DNA of 64,000 bases from Arthrobacter sp. zg-Y20 (lineage in GTDB: Bacteria > Actinomycetota > Actinomycetes > Actinomycetales > Micrococcaceae), in contig NZ_CP126241.1 in assembly GCF_030142075.1 (NCBI RefSeq), forward strand, positions 1,116,001 to 1,180,000, read 5' to 3'. Made by a program: the position numbers and the translations under genes. Under the pieces are notes generated by a model, which saw nothing but the letters and a program-made list of their open reading frames with translations, made no database searches and was not told the origin of the DNA. Position 1 is the first letter of the stretch; each line of letters starts with the position of its first letter. Shown one piece after another: positions 53,301-62,161 of the stretch.

Positions 53301-56300
53301 GCCTCGGTGCTGCGCAACGACTCCGATCCGGACGGGGACCCCATCTCCCTAAACACCGCAGCGGTCACCGGCAGCGACCCGGCGCTGGAGACGCGCACCG
53401 ACCTGTCCCGGGTCCTGCTGAAGTCGCCCAAGACACCTGGCGCGTACGGCGTCACCTACGGCGTTAAGGACAACAGGGGAGGGGTGGCAACAGGCAACGT
53501 GATGGTGGTTGTCGACGAGGACGCACCCCTGCTGCCGCCCACGTCCCGGGATGACCTGGTGGACGCATCCGAGACCCGGGACAAGAGTTTCGTGGAAGTT
53601 CCCGTGCTTGAAAATGATGAGGATCCGGACGGGCTGGCGGACGATATGTCCGTACGGATCATGGGCGACTATCCCTCCGCTTCGGTTTCCGGGGGGAAGG
53701 TCCGGGTGGACCTGACCAACGAGGCGCAGATCATTCCCTATACGGCGGAAGACCAGGACGGCGGCACCTCAAGCGCCATCATCTGGGTGCCGGGCCTGAG
53801 CACGCAGTACCCCATGCTGCGTGAAGGGGAACCCTTGGAGGTGCAGGCCGGAAGCACCTTGGACCTGAACCTTAAGTCGCTCGTGGTGGTGCGCAACGGC
53901 CGCACTCCAAGGATCACCACCGCAGAGCACGTCCGCGCCATTGGCACGAAGGACGGGGGAGCCCGGATCATGGGTGCCTCCTCGCTCCGATACGCCCCGG
54001 ACCCTGACTATTCCGGTCTGGGATCGGTGACCTTCGAGGTCACCGACGGCGCCGGCCCGGAGGATCCCGAGGGGTTGAAGGCGACCCTGACGGTCCTCGT
54101 CAACGTGATTCCGCTGCCGGAGCAGAACTACCCGCCCACGATCAGTTCGGGATCACTCGAAACGGCCAAGGGCGAGCCGGAGGTGACCCTGGACCTGGCC
54201 GGCCTGGCATCTGATCCGAACCCTGAGGATGCCAGCCGGCTGCGCTTCAAGCTGGCCGCCGACGTGCCGAACGGTTTTGACGGCGAAATCGACGGCAGTG
54301 TCCTGAAGATCCGCGCGGCCGATGATGCGGCGGTAGGAACCACCGGGGAACTGTGGGTCTCCGTATCGGACGGCCGCGGCGAACCGGTGCGGGGACGGGT
54401 GGACCTCACGGTTATCGCCTCCATGCGTGCACTGCCCGTAGCGGCCGACGACGTCGTCCCGGACGCAGTCCAGGGACGTCCCGTGACGGTGCCGGTACTG
54501 GACAATGACTTCAACCCGTTCCAGGACCGCCCGCTTGAGATTGTCGAAGTGCGGTCCGACGCCAACGGCACCGCGGTCCTGCAGGGCTCGAATGTGGTGG
54601 TGACACCGGGATCGGAATTCGTGGGCAGCATGAACGTCCAGTACATCGTCCGGGACCGGACGGGTGAGGTGAGCCGCCGGGCCGCCGGCCAGATCCGGCT
54701 CACCGTACAAGGCAAGCCGAATGCTCCCTCCACGCCCATGGTTGAATCAACCCGCAGCCGCACCGTTGTGCTCGCCTGGAATCCGCCAGCAGCCAACGGT
54801 TCGCCGATTACCGGTTACACAGTCACGGCAGCCAACGGATTCAGCCAGGCCTGCCCGGCAACCACGTGCACGCTTACCGGGCTGACCAACAACGTGGAGT
54901 ACGTTTTCAGGGTCACGGCGTCCAACGCCCACGGCACGTCCGCGCCGTCGCCCACCTCCGCCGTGGCGCGCCCGGACACCCAGCCGGGGCGCCCGGCACC
55001 GCCCACCTTGGTTTACGGTGACCGGGAGCTGAAGGTTGCCTGGACTGCGCCGCCGAACGACGGCTCGCCCATCACCGGCTACGACCTGCAGATTTCCCCT
55101 GCCCCGCCGAACGGAGCGGTACAGAAATCCGCACCCGCAGCGGGCGGCACCCTGGTGTGGTCCGGGTTGGATAACGGCACCAGCTACCGGGTGCGGATCC
55201 AGGCCCGGAACTCCGCTCCGGATCCCTCCGAATGGAGTGATTATTCAGCCCCCGAGCATCCCAATGGACTGCCGGGCGCGCCCGGCGCACCGAGCACGTC
55301 CTCGGCACCAAGCGTCGGGAAAGAATCCCAGCTGACCGTGGAATGGGGTGCCGCTCCCGGAAACGGGGCCGAAATCCTGGCCTATCAGGTGTACGAATAC
55401 CAAGGCAGCAACCTCATTCGCACCATTCCGGCCGGCAGGGAAACCCGGGTGACCATCACCGTCCCCAACTCGGAGCAGGACTACTCCTACGCCGTACAGG
55501 CACAAAACCGCTCAGGATGGGGCGAAACCGGGCCGCAGTCAGCGCCGCGGCGGGCCCGCGGTATTCCTGACGGGCCGCCCGCTCCCGTCTTGGAGCCGGC
55601 GGAGACCGCTGGTGCCGGCCGGGCAGTCAAGGTCACCTTCCAAGAGCTGAACGCATCCCAGCGCAACGGCGCCAAAGCGGACGAAATCGCCTACGTGGCG
55701 GTCTTTTCCAACGGAAACCGGCAGCAAGTCCGAAGCGGAGACGTGGTGCGCGGGTTCACCAACGGAGGTACGGTCAGTGCCCAAATCATGGCAGTGGTGA
55801 CCGTCCCGGGCTCTACATATGACGGTCAGCCAGGACCGCCATCGGGCGACGTCATGCCTTACGGGGCGCCGGGCCTGCCCACGGTGACAGGCACCGACGG
55901 GAAACCGCTGAAACTCGGAGGCACGGTCACATGGACCCCACCGGATTCCGGAAGTTTCGACGTCCATCATCTGGAGGCACGAAAGGACGATGAGCCGTTT
56001 ATCCCGGTCTACTCAGACAACACGGTCCTGGGCAAAGACAAGCTGAACGAGGCGCACTCGTTCGAGGTACGCGCCGTGAACTCCAGGGGTGAGGCCGGCG
56101 CGCCGGTCAAAGTAACGGTGAACAGCGGCCGTTATTACGCGGGCACTGCGACTGCCCACACCTGCTGGCGCAACCCGGACGACTCCGTCAGCGGCGATTG
56201 CAGCGGTTGGGGAGGCGTGGACGCAGGTTCAGAGGTCCAGGCGGAGTGCACCGGCATGTGGAAGGGCGAGACGTGGTTGCGTGTGCCCGGACGCGGAGGG

Positions 56301-56387
56301 CGCCCCGCATACGTACTGAACCGGGACGTGGCACCTGCCGAGGGCAACGCTCTCAGCCAGATTGGGAACTGTCCGGCCACCTGGTAG
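50304..56387 (+). CDS. Giant surface protein with about ten Ig/cadherin-like and five FN3 domains
   Basis: A 2,027-residue exported protein. A basic start and a hydrophobic helix (about 20-45, ending ALLYPGFASA) act as signal or anchor. Residues about 46-390 look like a beta-propeller-type domain. Then come about ten repeats of 90-100 residues of the tandem-95 kind, marked by VLENDSDPDGDLL, PLKNDLDPAGGQL, VLGNDTDPTGGIL and VLRNDSDPDGDPI, which usually bind calcium. Residues about 1470-1950 hold about five FN3 domains (GSPITGY motifs). The last 90 residues have three cysteines. GTG 50304 with GGGGGAAA before it is the start. It heads an operon with MoxR, DUF58, a transglutaminase-like protein and a phospho-signalling set, so it is probably the exported client or scaffold of that system. 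Confidence 0.85.
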   Translation: MAAHGGNARLLSRKRRRAVSVGSAVAVTAGLVTGALLYPGFASADVDLNDGGVWVTNRTQGMVGHLNYPSRLLDGGYTANSDNFDVLQNAGTVFNLNTDQSKASPVDVANVARGAEVQLPGAAEFSFGGDTVAITDPAQGRVWITPASDVGFFSEDDAKPVLDGKPGVLAAVSSEDHVVVAAPSDGILYTFEKDEDGEFGEPETREAAALKDFKDAQIAAVGARPVVLNTETETLLLPNGETVSIPEGKNAKLQQSGPESEFVAVATEDALILQPLDGGKPEITELDSGGGGAAAPVRLGDCVYAAWAGSGTHVRDCGNDAEDTREDIPGLSPSSELVFRVNRDVVVLNDVNGGGVWLVLENMQLVDNWGDVIPPEQSNDDDEEEAASENPVNALPDRTTDNRAPVASDDTVGARAGRTTILQVLENDSDPDGDLLTASVVGDMPMVGGVEPIYNGAALQIVVPLNTPAGTGTFTYQVSDGRGGTDTASVSVRVVGAGENTPPEPRRNTKILLEQGKSVSQNVLNDWKDADGDDLVLISAEPTEDGDQVRPASDGLLDFRDVGKTQGVKEVAITVSDGTDEVKGTVTYDVRPSGVLPPVANFDHVTTTVDQPVQMFPLKNDLDPAGGQLTLAKAEGEKGVVVTPDYQTGSIGFMPTEAGTYYIEYLVTNGPQSASGLIRVDANPSGRGGVPVAVRDVALLPRGESVLVDVLGNDTDPTGGILVVQSVRTPDDAPVNVAVLDRHLLQIHDTRSLRQQMTIEYSVSNGTAAKTGEVNIIPVEQPATLLPPTAGPDEAVVRVGDVVTIPVLDNDSSPTGGELTLNPVLPQPVDPQDGQMFVSDNKLRFVAGQSAKTVYAIYEVSDETGQKNSAQVRINIRPRDDEKNTPPVPVNVEGRVVAGTTVRIPIPLDGLDADGDSVVLNGIGSAPTRGAALAGPNYIDYTALAQAAGTDSFTYTVRDRLGVENTGTVQVGIAPAAQANQKPVAVEDTVTLRPGRSHAASVLRNDSDPDGDPISLNTAAVTGSDPALETRTDLSRVLLKSPKTPGAYGVTYGVKDNRGGVATGNVMVVVDEDAPLLPPTSRDDLVDASETRDKSFVEVPVLENDEDPDGLADDMSVRIMGDYPSASVSGGKVRVDLTNEAQIIPYTAEDQDGGTSSAIIWVPGLSTQYPMLREGEPLEVQAGSTLDLNLKSLVVVRNGRTPRITTAEHVRAIGTKDGGARIMGASSLRYAPDPDYSGLGSVTFEVTDGAGPEDPEGLKATLTVLVNVIPLPEQNYPPTISSGSLETAKGEPEVTLDLAGLASDPNPEDASRLRFKLAADVPNGFDGEIDGSVLKIRAADDAAVGTTGELWVSVSDGRGEPVRGRVDLTVIASMRALPVAADDVVPDAVQGRPVTVPVLDNDFNPFQDRPLEIVEVRSDANGTAVLQGSNVVVTPGSEFVGSMNVQYIVRDRTGEVSRRAAGQIRLTVQGKPNAPSTPMVESTRSRTVVLAWNPPAANGSPITGYTVTAANGFSQACPATTCTLTGLTNNVEYVFRVTASNAHGTSAPSPTSAVARPDTQPGRPAPPTLVYGDRELKVAWTAPPNDGSPITGYDLQISPAPPNGAVQKSAPAAGGTLVWSGLDNGTSYRVRIQARNSAPDPSEWSDYSAPEHPNGLPGAPGAPSTSSAPSVGKESQLTVEWGAAPGNGAEILAYQVYEYQGSNLIRTIPAGRETRVTITVPNSEQDYSYAVQAQNRSGWGETGPQSAPRRARGIPDGPPAPVLEPAETAGAGRAVKVTFQELNASQRNGAKADEIAYVAVFSNGNRQQVRSGDVVRGFTNGGTVSAQIMAVVTVPGSTYDGQPGPPSGDVMPYGAPGLPTVTGTDGKPLKLGGTVTWTPPDSGSFDVHHLEARKDDEPFIPVYSDNTVLGKDKLNEAHSFEVRAVNSRGEAGAPVKVTVNSGRYYAGTATAHTCWRNPDDSVSGDCSGWGGVDAGSEVQAECTGMWKGETWLRVPGRGGRPAYVLNRDVAPAEGNALSQIGNCPATW

Positions 56388-56431
56388 CACCACGACTAAC
56401 TACGAATCAAGCAACTGGAGATAAGAACAAC

Positions 56432-57409
56432 ATGGCAATGACCCAAGAACAGGCAGCATGGTTTGCCGAGACCTTTGAACGCCTCACGGCCAACGTGGGG
56501 CAAGCGGTGCTGGGCAAGACCGACGTCGTGCGGCTGGTCCTTACTGCCATGCTGGCCGAGGGGCATGTGCTGCTCGAGGACGCACCGGGTACCGGCAAAA
56601 CCATGCTGGCCCGGTCCCTGGCAGCGACCGTGCAGGGCTCGAACTCCCGCATCCAGTTCACCCCGGACCTGCTGCCTTCGGACGTCACCGGCATCACCAT
56701 CTACGACCAGAAAACCCAGCTGTTCGAGTTCCACCGCGGGCCGATCTTCGCCAACATCGTGCTGGCCGACGAGATCAACCGCGCCTCGCCCAAGACCCAG
56801 TCCGCGCTGCTGGAAGTCATGGAGGAATCGCGGGTCACGGTGGACGGTGAAACCTACACCCAGGATCGGCCGTTCATGGTCATCGCCACCCAGAACCCGA
56901 TTGAACAGGCCGGCACCTACCGGCTGCCCGAAGCCCAGCTGGACCGTTTCCTGATCAAGACCTCCATTGGCTACCCGGACCACGAGGCCACGCTGGAACT
57001 GCTTTCCGGCTCCTCCACCCGGGACCGGTCACTTGCCCTGACCCCGGTCATCACCACAACGGCCGTGCGCGACATGGCGGAGCTGGGCACCACCGTGCAT
57101 GTGGAACCCGCAGTGCTGGAATACATTTCCCACCTGGTCTCGGCCACCCGTACGGCTACCGAAACCCGGCTCGGCGTCAGCGTCCGCGGCGCCCTCGCCA
57201 TGGTCCGGGTGGCGAAAATCCGGGCTGCATCCGAAGGGCGGAACTATGTCCTGCCCGACGACGTAAAGGCACTGGCGCCGGCGGTCTGGACGCACCGTCT
57301 GGTCATGGATCCCGAAGCGGAATTTGCCGGAGCCAGCCCCGAGGCAGTCCTGCTGTCCGTGCTGGCCGATGTACCCGCACCCCAGCAGCGTGCAGAGGCG
57401 CAGGCCTGA
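56432..57409 (+). CDS. MoxR-family AAA+ ATPase
   Basis: A 325-residue AAA+ ATPase of the MoxR group, which usually acts as a chaperone for assembling protein complexes together with von Willebrand/DUF58 partners. Walker A is EDAPGTGKTMLARSLA, Walker B region LADEINRASPKTQSALLEVM, with ATQNPIEQAGTYRLPEAQLD for sensor 1. ATG 56432 is used; ATG 56438 is a close alternative. It follows the giant protein by 44 bases and precedes DUF58 with three bases between. Confidence 0.94.
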   Translation: MAMTQEQAAWFAETFERLTANVGQAVLGKTDVVRLVLTAMLAEGHVLLEDAPGTGKTMLARSLAATVQGSNSRIQFTPDLLPSDVTGITIYDQKTQLFEFHRGPIFANIVLADEINRASPKTQSALLEVMEESRVTVDGETYTQDRPFMVIATQNPIEQAGTYRLPEAQLDRFLIKTSIGYPDHEATLELLSGSSTRDRSLALTPVITTTAVRDMAELGTTVHVEPAVLEYISHLVSATRTATETRLGVSVRGALAMVRVAKIRAASEGRNYVLPDDVKALAPAVWTHRLVMDPEAEFAGASPEAVLLSVLADVPAPQQRAEAQA

Positions 57410-57412
57410 TCC

Positions 57413-58771
57413 ATGCCCAACATCACCAAGCGCGGCGCCCGCCGGGGCCGGCGCGCCGCAGTCCAGTTGCGCCGTCGTTTCCAGCGCCTGCGCCGGACCA
57501 TGCAGCGCTCGGCTTATTGGCGGGCCGCAGCGCCAAGGCTTGCCCCGGCAGCCCGCCGCCTCCGCCCGGTCCTGGCCCGGACCGGAAGCCTCGCAGCAAC
57601 CGCTTCGGCAGGATTGCGCGCAGGCGCCGCCGCCGTCAGCCCGCTCGGCTGGCTGGCTCTGGGGCTCACTGCCATGTTCTGGCTGCTGGGAGCGGTCTTT
57701 GACTGGCAGGAGGCCCTGGTTGCCGCCGTCGGTTCCGCCGTCCTGCTGGTACTGGGAACCGCCTTTGTGGTGGGACGGCTGTCCTACAACGTCGAGCTGG
57801 ACCTGGCCCGCACCCGGGTTGCCGTGGGCGACGCTGCGGTTGGCAGCCTGAGCATCACCAGCACTGCGGCTCGAACCTTGCTGCCGGTGACCTTTGAACT
57901 GCCGGTGGGCAGCGCCACGGCCGCCTTCGAACTGCCGCGCATGCGCCCGGGCCAGACCCATGAAGAACTGTTCAGCATCCCCACCCGCCGCCGCGCGGTC
58001 ATTGTGGTGGGCCCGGTGGAATCCGTCCGCCAGGACCCGCTGCGGCTGATCGGACGCCGCGTCACCTGGGCGGACCCCGTGGACCTGTATGTGCATCCCC
58101 GCACCGTGTCCCTCAGCGGATCCACAACGGGGTTCATCCGCGATCTCGAAGGGGAACCGACCACGGACCTGTCCAGCTCCGACGTCGCCTTCCATGCCCT
58201 GCGGGCTTACGTCCCCGGTGACGACCGCCGGCATATCCACTGGAAAACAACGGCCAGGACAGGCGCCCTGATGGTGCGCCAGTTCGAGGAGACCCGGCGC
58301 TCCCACGTCGCGGTGGCGCTGTCCCTGAACACCGCCGAATACTCCTCCGAAGATGACCTGGAACTGGCTGTGTCCGTTGCCGGTTCACTGGGGCTGCAGG
58401 CATTCCGCGAACAGCTGGCACTATCGGTGCTTTCCCAGGACGGGCCGATCCGGTGCACAGCGCCGGGAACCATGCTCGACGGTCTGACCGAAGCGCAGGG
58501 GCAGGAACGGACCCCGGGGATTGTTGATTTGGCCAGGACGACGGCGGACGCAGTTCCCAACGCTTCCGTGGTTTTCCTGGTGACCGGCACCGAACCCAAC
58601 GGTGCGGCACTGCGGTCCGCGTCCACCAAGGTTCCACCGGGCATCCGCTGCATTGCGCTGCGGTGCGGCGCCGGCCTGGAACCGGCCCTGGCTGCCATTG
58701 GTGACCTGGCCGTGCTGGACGTAGGGAACCTCGACGGCCTTCCGGCCGTACTGCGGAAGGCTGTGGCATGA
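57413..58771 (+). CDS. DUF58 protein
   Basis: A 452-residue protein. An arginine-rich N-terminus (about 90 residues) precedes two membrane helices (about 80-125), and the rest is cytoplasmic. The DUF58 motif is ALRAYVPGDDRRHIHWKTTA followed by GALMVRQFEETR. DUF58 domains are von Willebrand-A-like and work with MoxR ATPases. The stop overlaps the next start (ATGA). The arginine-rich leader is longer than typical. Confidence 0.9.
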   Translation: MPNITKRGARRGRRAAVQLRRRFQRLRRTMQRSAYWRAAAPRLAPAARRLRPVLARTGSLAATASAGLRAGAAAVSPLGWLALGLTAMFWLLGAVFDWQEALVAAVGSAVLLVLGTAFVVGRLSYNVELDLARTRVAVGDAAVGSLSITSTAARTLLPVTFELPVGSATAAFELPRMRPGQTHEELFSIPTRRRAVIVVGPVESVRQDPLRLIGRRVTWADPVDLYVHPRTVSLSGSTTGFIRDLEGEPTTDLSSSDVAFHALRAYVPGDDRRHIHWKTTARTGALMVRQFEETRRSHVAVALSLNTAEYSSEDDLELAVSVAGSLGLQAFREQLALSVLSQDGPIRCTAPGTMLDGLTEAQGQERTPGIVDLARTTADAVPNASVVFLVTGTEPNGAALRSASTKVPPGIRCIALRCGAGLEPALAAIGDLAVLDVGNLDGLPAVLRKAVA

Positions 58772-61242
58772 GTGCCGGGCTAACCGGCCCCAGGCCGAAC
58801 GCCCTGATGCCGCGGCTGGCGGACTGGGCGCTGCTCACCGCCATGCTGTCCCTCGGGGTACTCGGCTTCGGCCCAACCTTCGGATGGGATCCCCGGTTCC
58901 TGGTTGCCGGTTTGGGCGGCATCCTGCTCGGGCTTGGACTCGCGGAAACTTCTGCCCGGCTCCGCTGGGGCTTCTGGGCAACCACCGGCGCTGCCGCCGC
59001 AGCGTACGTACTGCTGGGGAGTGCCTTTGCGGCTCCCCGGGAAGCACTGGCCGGAATTCTCCCTTCCTTCGCCTCCGTCCGGGTGATCGTGCTGGGCGTG
59101 GTGTTCGCCTGGAAGGACCTGCTGACCATTGCTCCGCCGGTTGGCTCAGCCGCCGGGATGCTGGTGGTTCCCTTCCTGCTGGCGTTTGCCTGCGCCCTGG
59201 TCTCCGGGCTGCTGGCCTGGCGTGCCAAGCGTCAGTACTGGGTGCTGCTTCCTGTGGTGCTGCTGTTCACGGCTGCGATTGCCCTGGGGACGGATCAGGC
59301 CCCGCTGCCGGGAATCCGCGGCGCGCTGCTGATCGGCCTGCTGATGCCCTGGCTGGCCTACCGGCGAGAGCTGCGCCGCGGGACCGTGGAGACCGTTACC
59401 CTGCAGAGCCCGGCGCGGACCGGTGCGGCAGCTCCCATGGACGCCTCCCGGCGCAGCCTGCGCGACGGGCCGGAGCAGGTGTCGGGAGCAGCAAGGGCTG
59501 CCCGGGCCCGGCGCCTGGGCTTCGGTGCCGCGGTGCTTGCGGTGGCCCTGGGTGCTTCCGTAGGCGTGGCCCCGCTGCTGGACCAGGGGACCGACCGGAA
59601 GGTGCTCCGCGACGTCGTCGAGCCTCCCGTTGACCTCTTTGACTATCCCAGCCCGCTCACGGACTTCCGGCGGTACGTCAAGGATGAACCGGATACCACC
59701 CTCTTTACCGTGGAAGGCCTGCCCGAAGGCCAGCGGATCCGCCTGGCCGCCCTGGACGCCTACGACGGCGTGGTGTACAGCGTTGATCCGGGCACGGACG
59801 GAAACTTCACCCGGGTCGGTGACGCCCGATCCGACCTGGTCCAGGCCGGCGGCGAGGGCACGGAAGCGCACCTCAAGATTACGGTGGGCGAGTACCGCGG
59901 GGTCTGGGTGCCGGCCGCGGGCCTGGCAACCGGTTTCAAAGTGAACGGGGAGCGGGCGGCGGAGTTGGCCTCCGGCCTGTACTACAGCGAAACCTCCGGC
60001 ACGGCGTTGACGGTGGCCCAGCTGCAGCCCGGGGATTCCTACGAAGCCAACGTGCTGCTGCCGGACGAGCCCGACGACGCGCAGCTGGCGCAGTACCGCT
60101 TCTCCGGCACACAGCTTCCCCGGGTCTTCAACGACCCGCCCATACTGGGGTCCAAAGCCGCCGATTATGTGGGCGACGAAGCCCGCCCGGTCCAGCGGGT
60201 GCGCCGGCTCCAGCAGATCCTGGCGTCGGAGGGTTACTTCAGCAACGGCAAGGAAGGGGAAACACCGTCCCTGCCCGGGCACGGAGCTGCCCGTCTGCAG
60301 ACCCTGATGGACGCGGACCAGATGGTGGGTGACGACGAGCAGTACGCCGTGACCATGGCCCTGATGGCACGCAAGCTGGGCATTCCGGCGCGTGTGGTGA
60401 TGGGCTTTTATCCGGACTGGGACGAGGTGGACGATCCGTCCGCACCCTTGGAGATTACCGGCGATGACGTGCACGCATGGGTGGAAGTGGAGTTTGAGCA
60501 CGTGGGCTGGGTGCCGTTCTTCCCGACCCCCGACGAGGACAACGAGCCCGTCCCCCCGCAGCAGCAGCCCAAGTCCACGCCCAAGCCCCAGGTCCTGCAG
60601 CCGCCGCCTCCGCCGCAGGAGCCTGCCGAGCTGCCGCCGGACACCAACGCGGACGCGCAGGAACCCGAGGAGCAGCAGGAGGACTTCTGGGCCACCTTCC
60701 GCTACTGGCTGCGTTTGGTTGGGCTGGCTTCGCTGCCGCTCGTCATCCTTTTCGGTCCGCTGCTGCTGATCCTGCTGGTCAAGCTCCGACGGCGCCGGAA
60801 GCGGCGCCGTACCGGCCCGCCTTCGCGGCGGGTCGGAGGCGGCTGGAACGAGGTGGTGAGCATGGCAACGGACCTCGGTGCCAAGCCGCCCAGCCGTGCC
60901 ACCCGGCGCGAACACGCTGCCCTGCTGCAGGACTCGTTCCCGGCGGCAGCCGACTCCACGGTGCTGTTGGCACGCCGTGCCGACGCCGGCATTTTCGGCC
61001 CCGGAGAGCCTTCCGAGGAAGAGGTCGAGGAGTACTGGAAGCAGGTGGAGGAACAGCTGGGTGCCATGACCGGTTCGGTAGGGTTCTGGCGGCGGCAGCG
61101 GGCAAGATATTCCCCGCGGTCCCTGCTGCTGGATGCCCGGATGCGGACCCGCCGCTTGAGCCCGGGCCGATGGGCGCTGCCGTCGGTTAGGGTATGGAGG
61201 AGAACTAGTAAGCCAGATCACTTTAGTGATACTTCCGGATAG
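58768..61242 (+). CDS. TgpA-like transglutaminase-fold membrane protein, catalytic residues missing
   Basis: An 824-residue membrane protein. About six helices (20-220), one more near 250, and an extracytoplasmic region containing a transglutaminase domain (about 470-590), then a Pro/Gln-rich stretch, a further helix (about 650-675) and a cytoplasmic tail. In the catalytic domain the histidine is present (H569, DDVHAWVEV), but the cysteine position (GxCEQFA in active enzymes) reads GDDEQYA with D523, and the aspartate of the FDPTP motif is F585 (PFFPTPDE). It is therefore probably not a transglutaminase or protease but a scaffold. The start overlaps DUF58. Family certain; loss of activity is an inference from the residues. 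Confidence 0.85.
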   Translation: MSAGLTGPRPNALMPRLADWALLTAMLSLGVLGFGPTFGWDPRFLVAGLGGILLGLGLAETSARLRWGFWATTGAAAAAYVLLGSAFAAPREALAGILPSFASVRVIVLGVVFAWKDLLTIAPPVGSAAGMLVVPFLLAFACALVSGLLAWRAKRQYWVLLPVVLLFTAAIALGTDQAPLPGIRGALLIGLLMPWLAYRRELRRGTVETVTLQSPARTGAAAPMDASRRSLRDGPEQVSGAARAARARRLGFGAAVLAVALGASVGVAPLLDQGTDRKVLRDVVEPPVDLFDYPSPLTDFRRYVKDEPDTTLFTVEGLPEGQRIRLAALDAYDGVVYSVDPGTDGNFTRVGDARSDLVQAGGEGTEAHLKITVGEYRGVWVPAAGLATGFKVNGERAAELASGLYYSETSGTALTVAQLQPGDSYEANVLLPDEPDDAQLAQYRFSGTQLPRVFNDPPILGSKAADYVGDEARPVQRVRRLQQILASEGYFSNGKEGETPSLPGHGAARLQTLMDADQMVGDDEQYAVTMALMARKLGIPARVVMGFYPDWDEVDDPSAPLEITGDDVHAWVEVEFEHVGWVPFFPTPDEDNEPVPPQQQPKSTPKPQVLQPPPPPQEPAELPPDTNADAQEPEEQQEDFWATFRYWLRLVGLASLPLVILFGPLLLILLVKLRRRRKRRRTGPPSRRVGGGWNEVVSMATDLGAKPPSRATRREHAALLQDSFPAAADSTVLLARRADAGIFGPGEPSEEEVEEYWKQVEEQLGAMTGSVGFWRRQRARYSPRSLLLDARMRTRRLSPGRWALPSVRVWRRTSKPDHFSDTSG

Positions 61243-61249
61243 GGCGTGA

Positions 61250-62161
61250 ATGAACTCCGACGAAACGACATCCCCGGATACCGATCTGCATGCCGTGTTC
61301 GGCTACGCCTCCGACCGCGGACTCCGGCGGGAACTCAATGAGGACTCGCTGATTGCCGCAGATCCCATCTTCGCCATAGCCGACGGCATGGGCGGGCACG
61401 AGGCCGGGGAGGTGGCGAGCAGTATCTGTGTCCGCACCCTGGGCGACTCCGAGATAGTGGGCAGGCACCTGCCGGAGGTTTCCGCCGAGCAACTCGAGGC
61501 ACTGTTGCAGGAGGCCGACCGCCGCATCCGCGAAGCCACCGGCGGACGGGCCGGCACTACGCTGACCGGCGCCGTCCTCGTCCGGGAGGCGGGCAATCCA
61601 TACTGGCTGGTATTCAACGTGGGGGATTCCCGTACGTACCGGCTCAGCCACGGCGTGCTGGAACAGATCACCGTGGACCACAGCGAAGTCCAGGAACTGG
61701 TGGACCTGGGCCAGATCACCGCCGACGAGGCACTGGTCCATCCCCGCCGGCATGTGGTGACCCGCGCCCTGGGCACGGGCAACGACTCAGAGGCCGATTT
61801 CTGGTTGATTCCGGTGGAACCGGGAGACCGGCTCATGGTCTGCTCCGACGGCCTGACCGGCGAGGTTGCCGACGGGCACATCCTGCAGATCCTGACATCC
61901 GTGAGCAGCCCGCAGGACGCCTGCGCCGCCCTGGTGCAGGCAGCCCTGCGTTCAGGCGGACGGGACAACATCAGCGTTTTGGTCGTGGATGCCGAAGGCG
62001 GTCCTGACGTCCACGAATCAGCCGCCATCACGCTGCCGGGAATGGCGATGGAAGAACAGGTCACGTCGCCGCGGCACGCAGCCGGCGCAACGGCCGTCAG
62101 CCCCGACGGCGCGGCCCGCGCAGCCGAAGGCGACGCCGAACAGGGAAGGGCCGCAACCTGA
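61250..62161 (+). CDS. PP2C-type Ser/Thr protein phosphatase
   Basis: A 303-residue PPM/PP2C phosphatase. Metal-binding motifs are present: NEDSLIA, FAIADGMGGHEAG, VGDSRTYRLS, CSDGLTGEV and GGRDNISVLVVD. No signal or membrane helix is seen, and the last 60 residues are disordered. It likely opposes the kinase at the end of the operon. ATG 61250 follows the previous stop by seven bases; the stop overlaps the FHA gene start (TGATG). Confidence 0.94.
   Translation: MNSDETTSPDTDLHAVFGYASDRGLRRELNEDSLIAADPIFAIADGMGGHEAGEVASSICVRTLGDSEIVGRHLPEVSAEQLEALLQEADRRIREATGGRAGTTLTGAVLVREAGNPYWLVFNVGDSRTYRLSHGVLEQITVDHSEVQELVDLGQITADEALVHPRRHVVTRALGTGNDSEADFWLIPVEPGDRLMVCSDGLTGEVADGHILQILTSVSSPQDACAALVQAALRSGGRDNISVLVVDAEGGPDVHESAAITLPGMAMEEQVTSPRHAAGATAVSPDGAARAAEGDAEQGRAAT

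Noticed and set aside
59146-61221. 691-codon frame antisense to the transglutaminase-fold gene
   Set aside because: Shadow of the plus-strand gene, with low-complexity composition and no recognisable motif.
61217-61230. Palindrome ATCACT-TT-AGTGAT near the end of the transglutaminase-fold gene
   Set aside because: Short and inside coding sequence; chance occurrence cannot be excluded and nothing else supports an operator.
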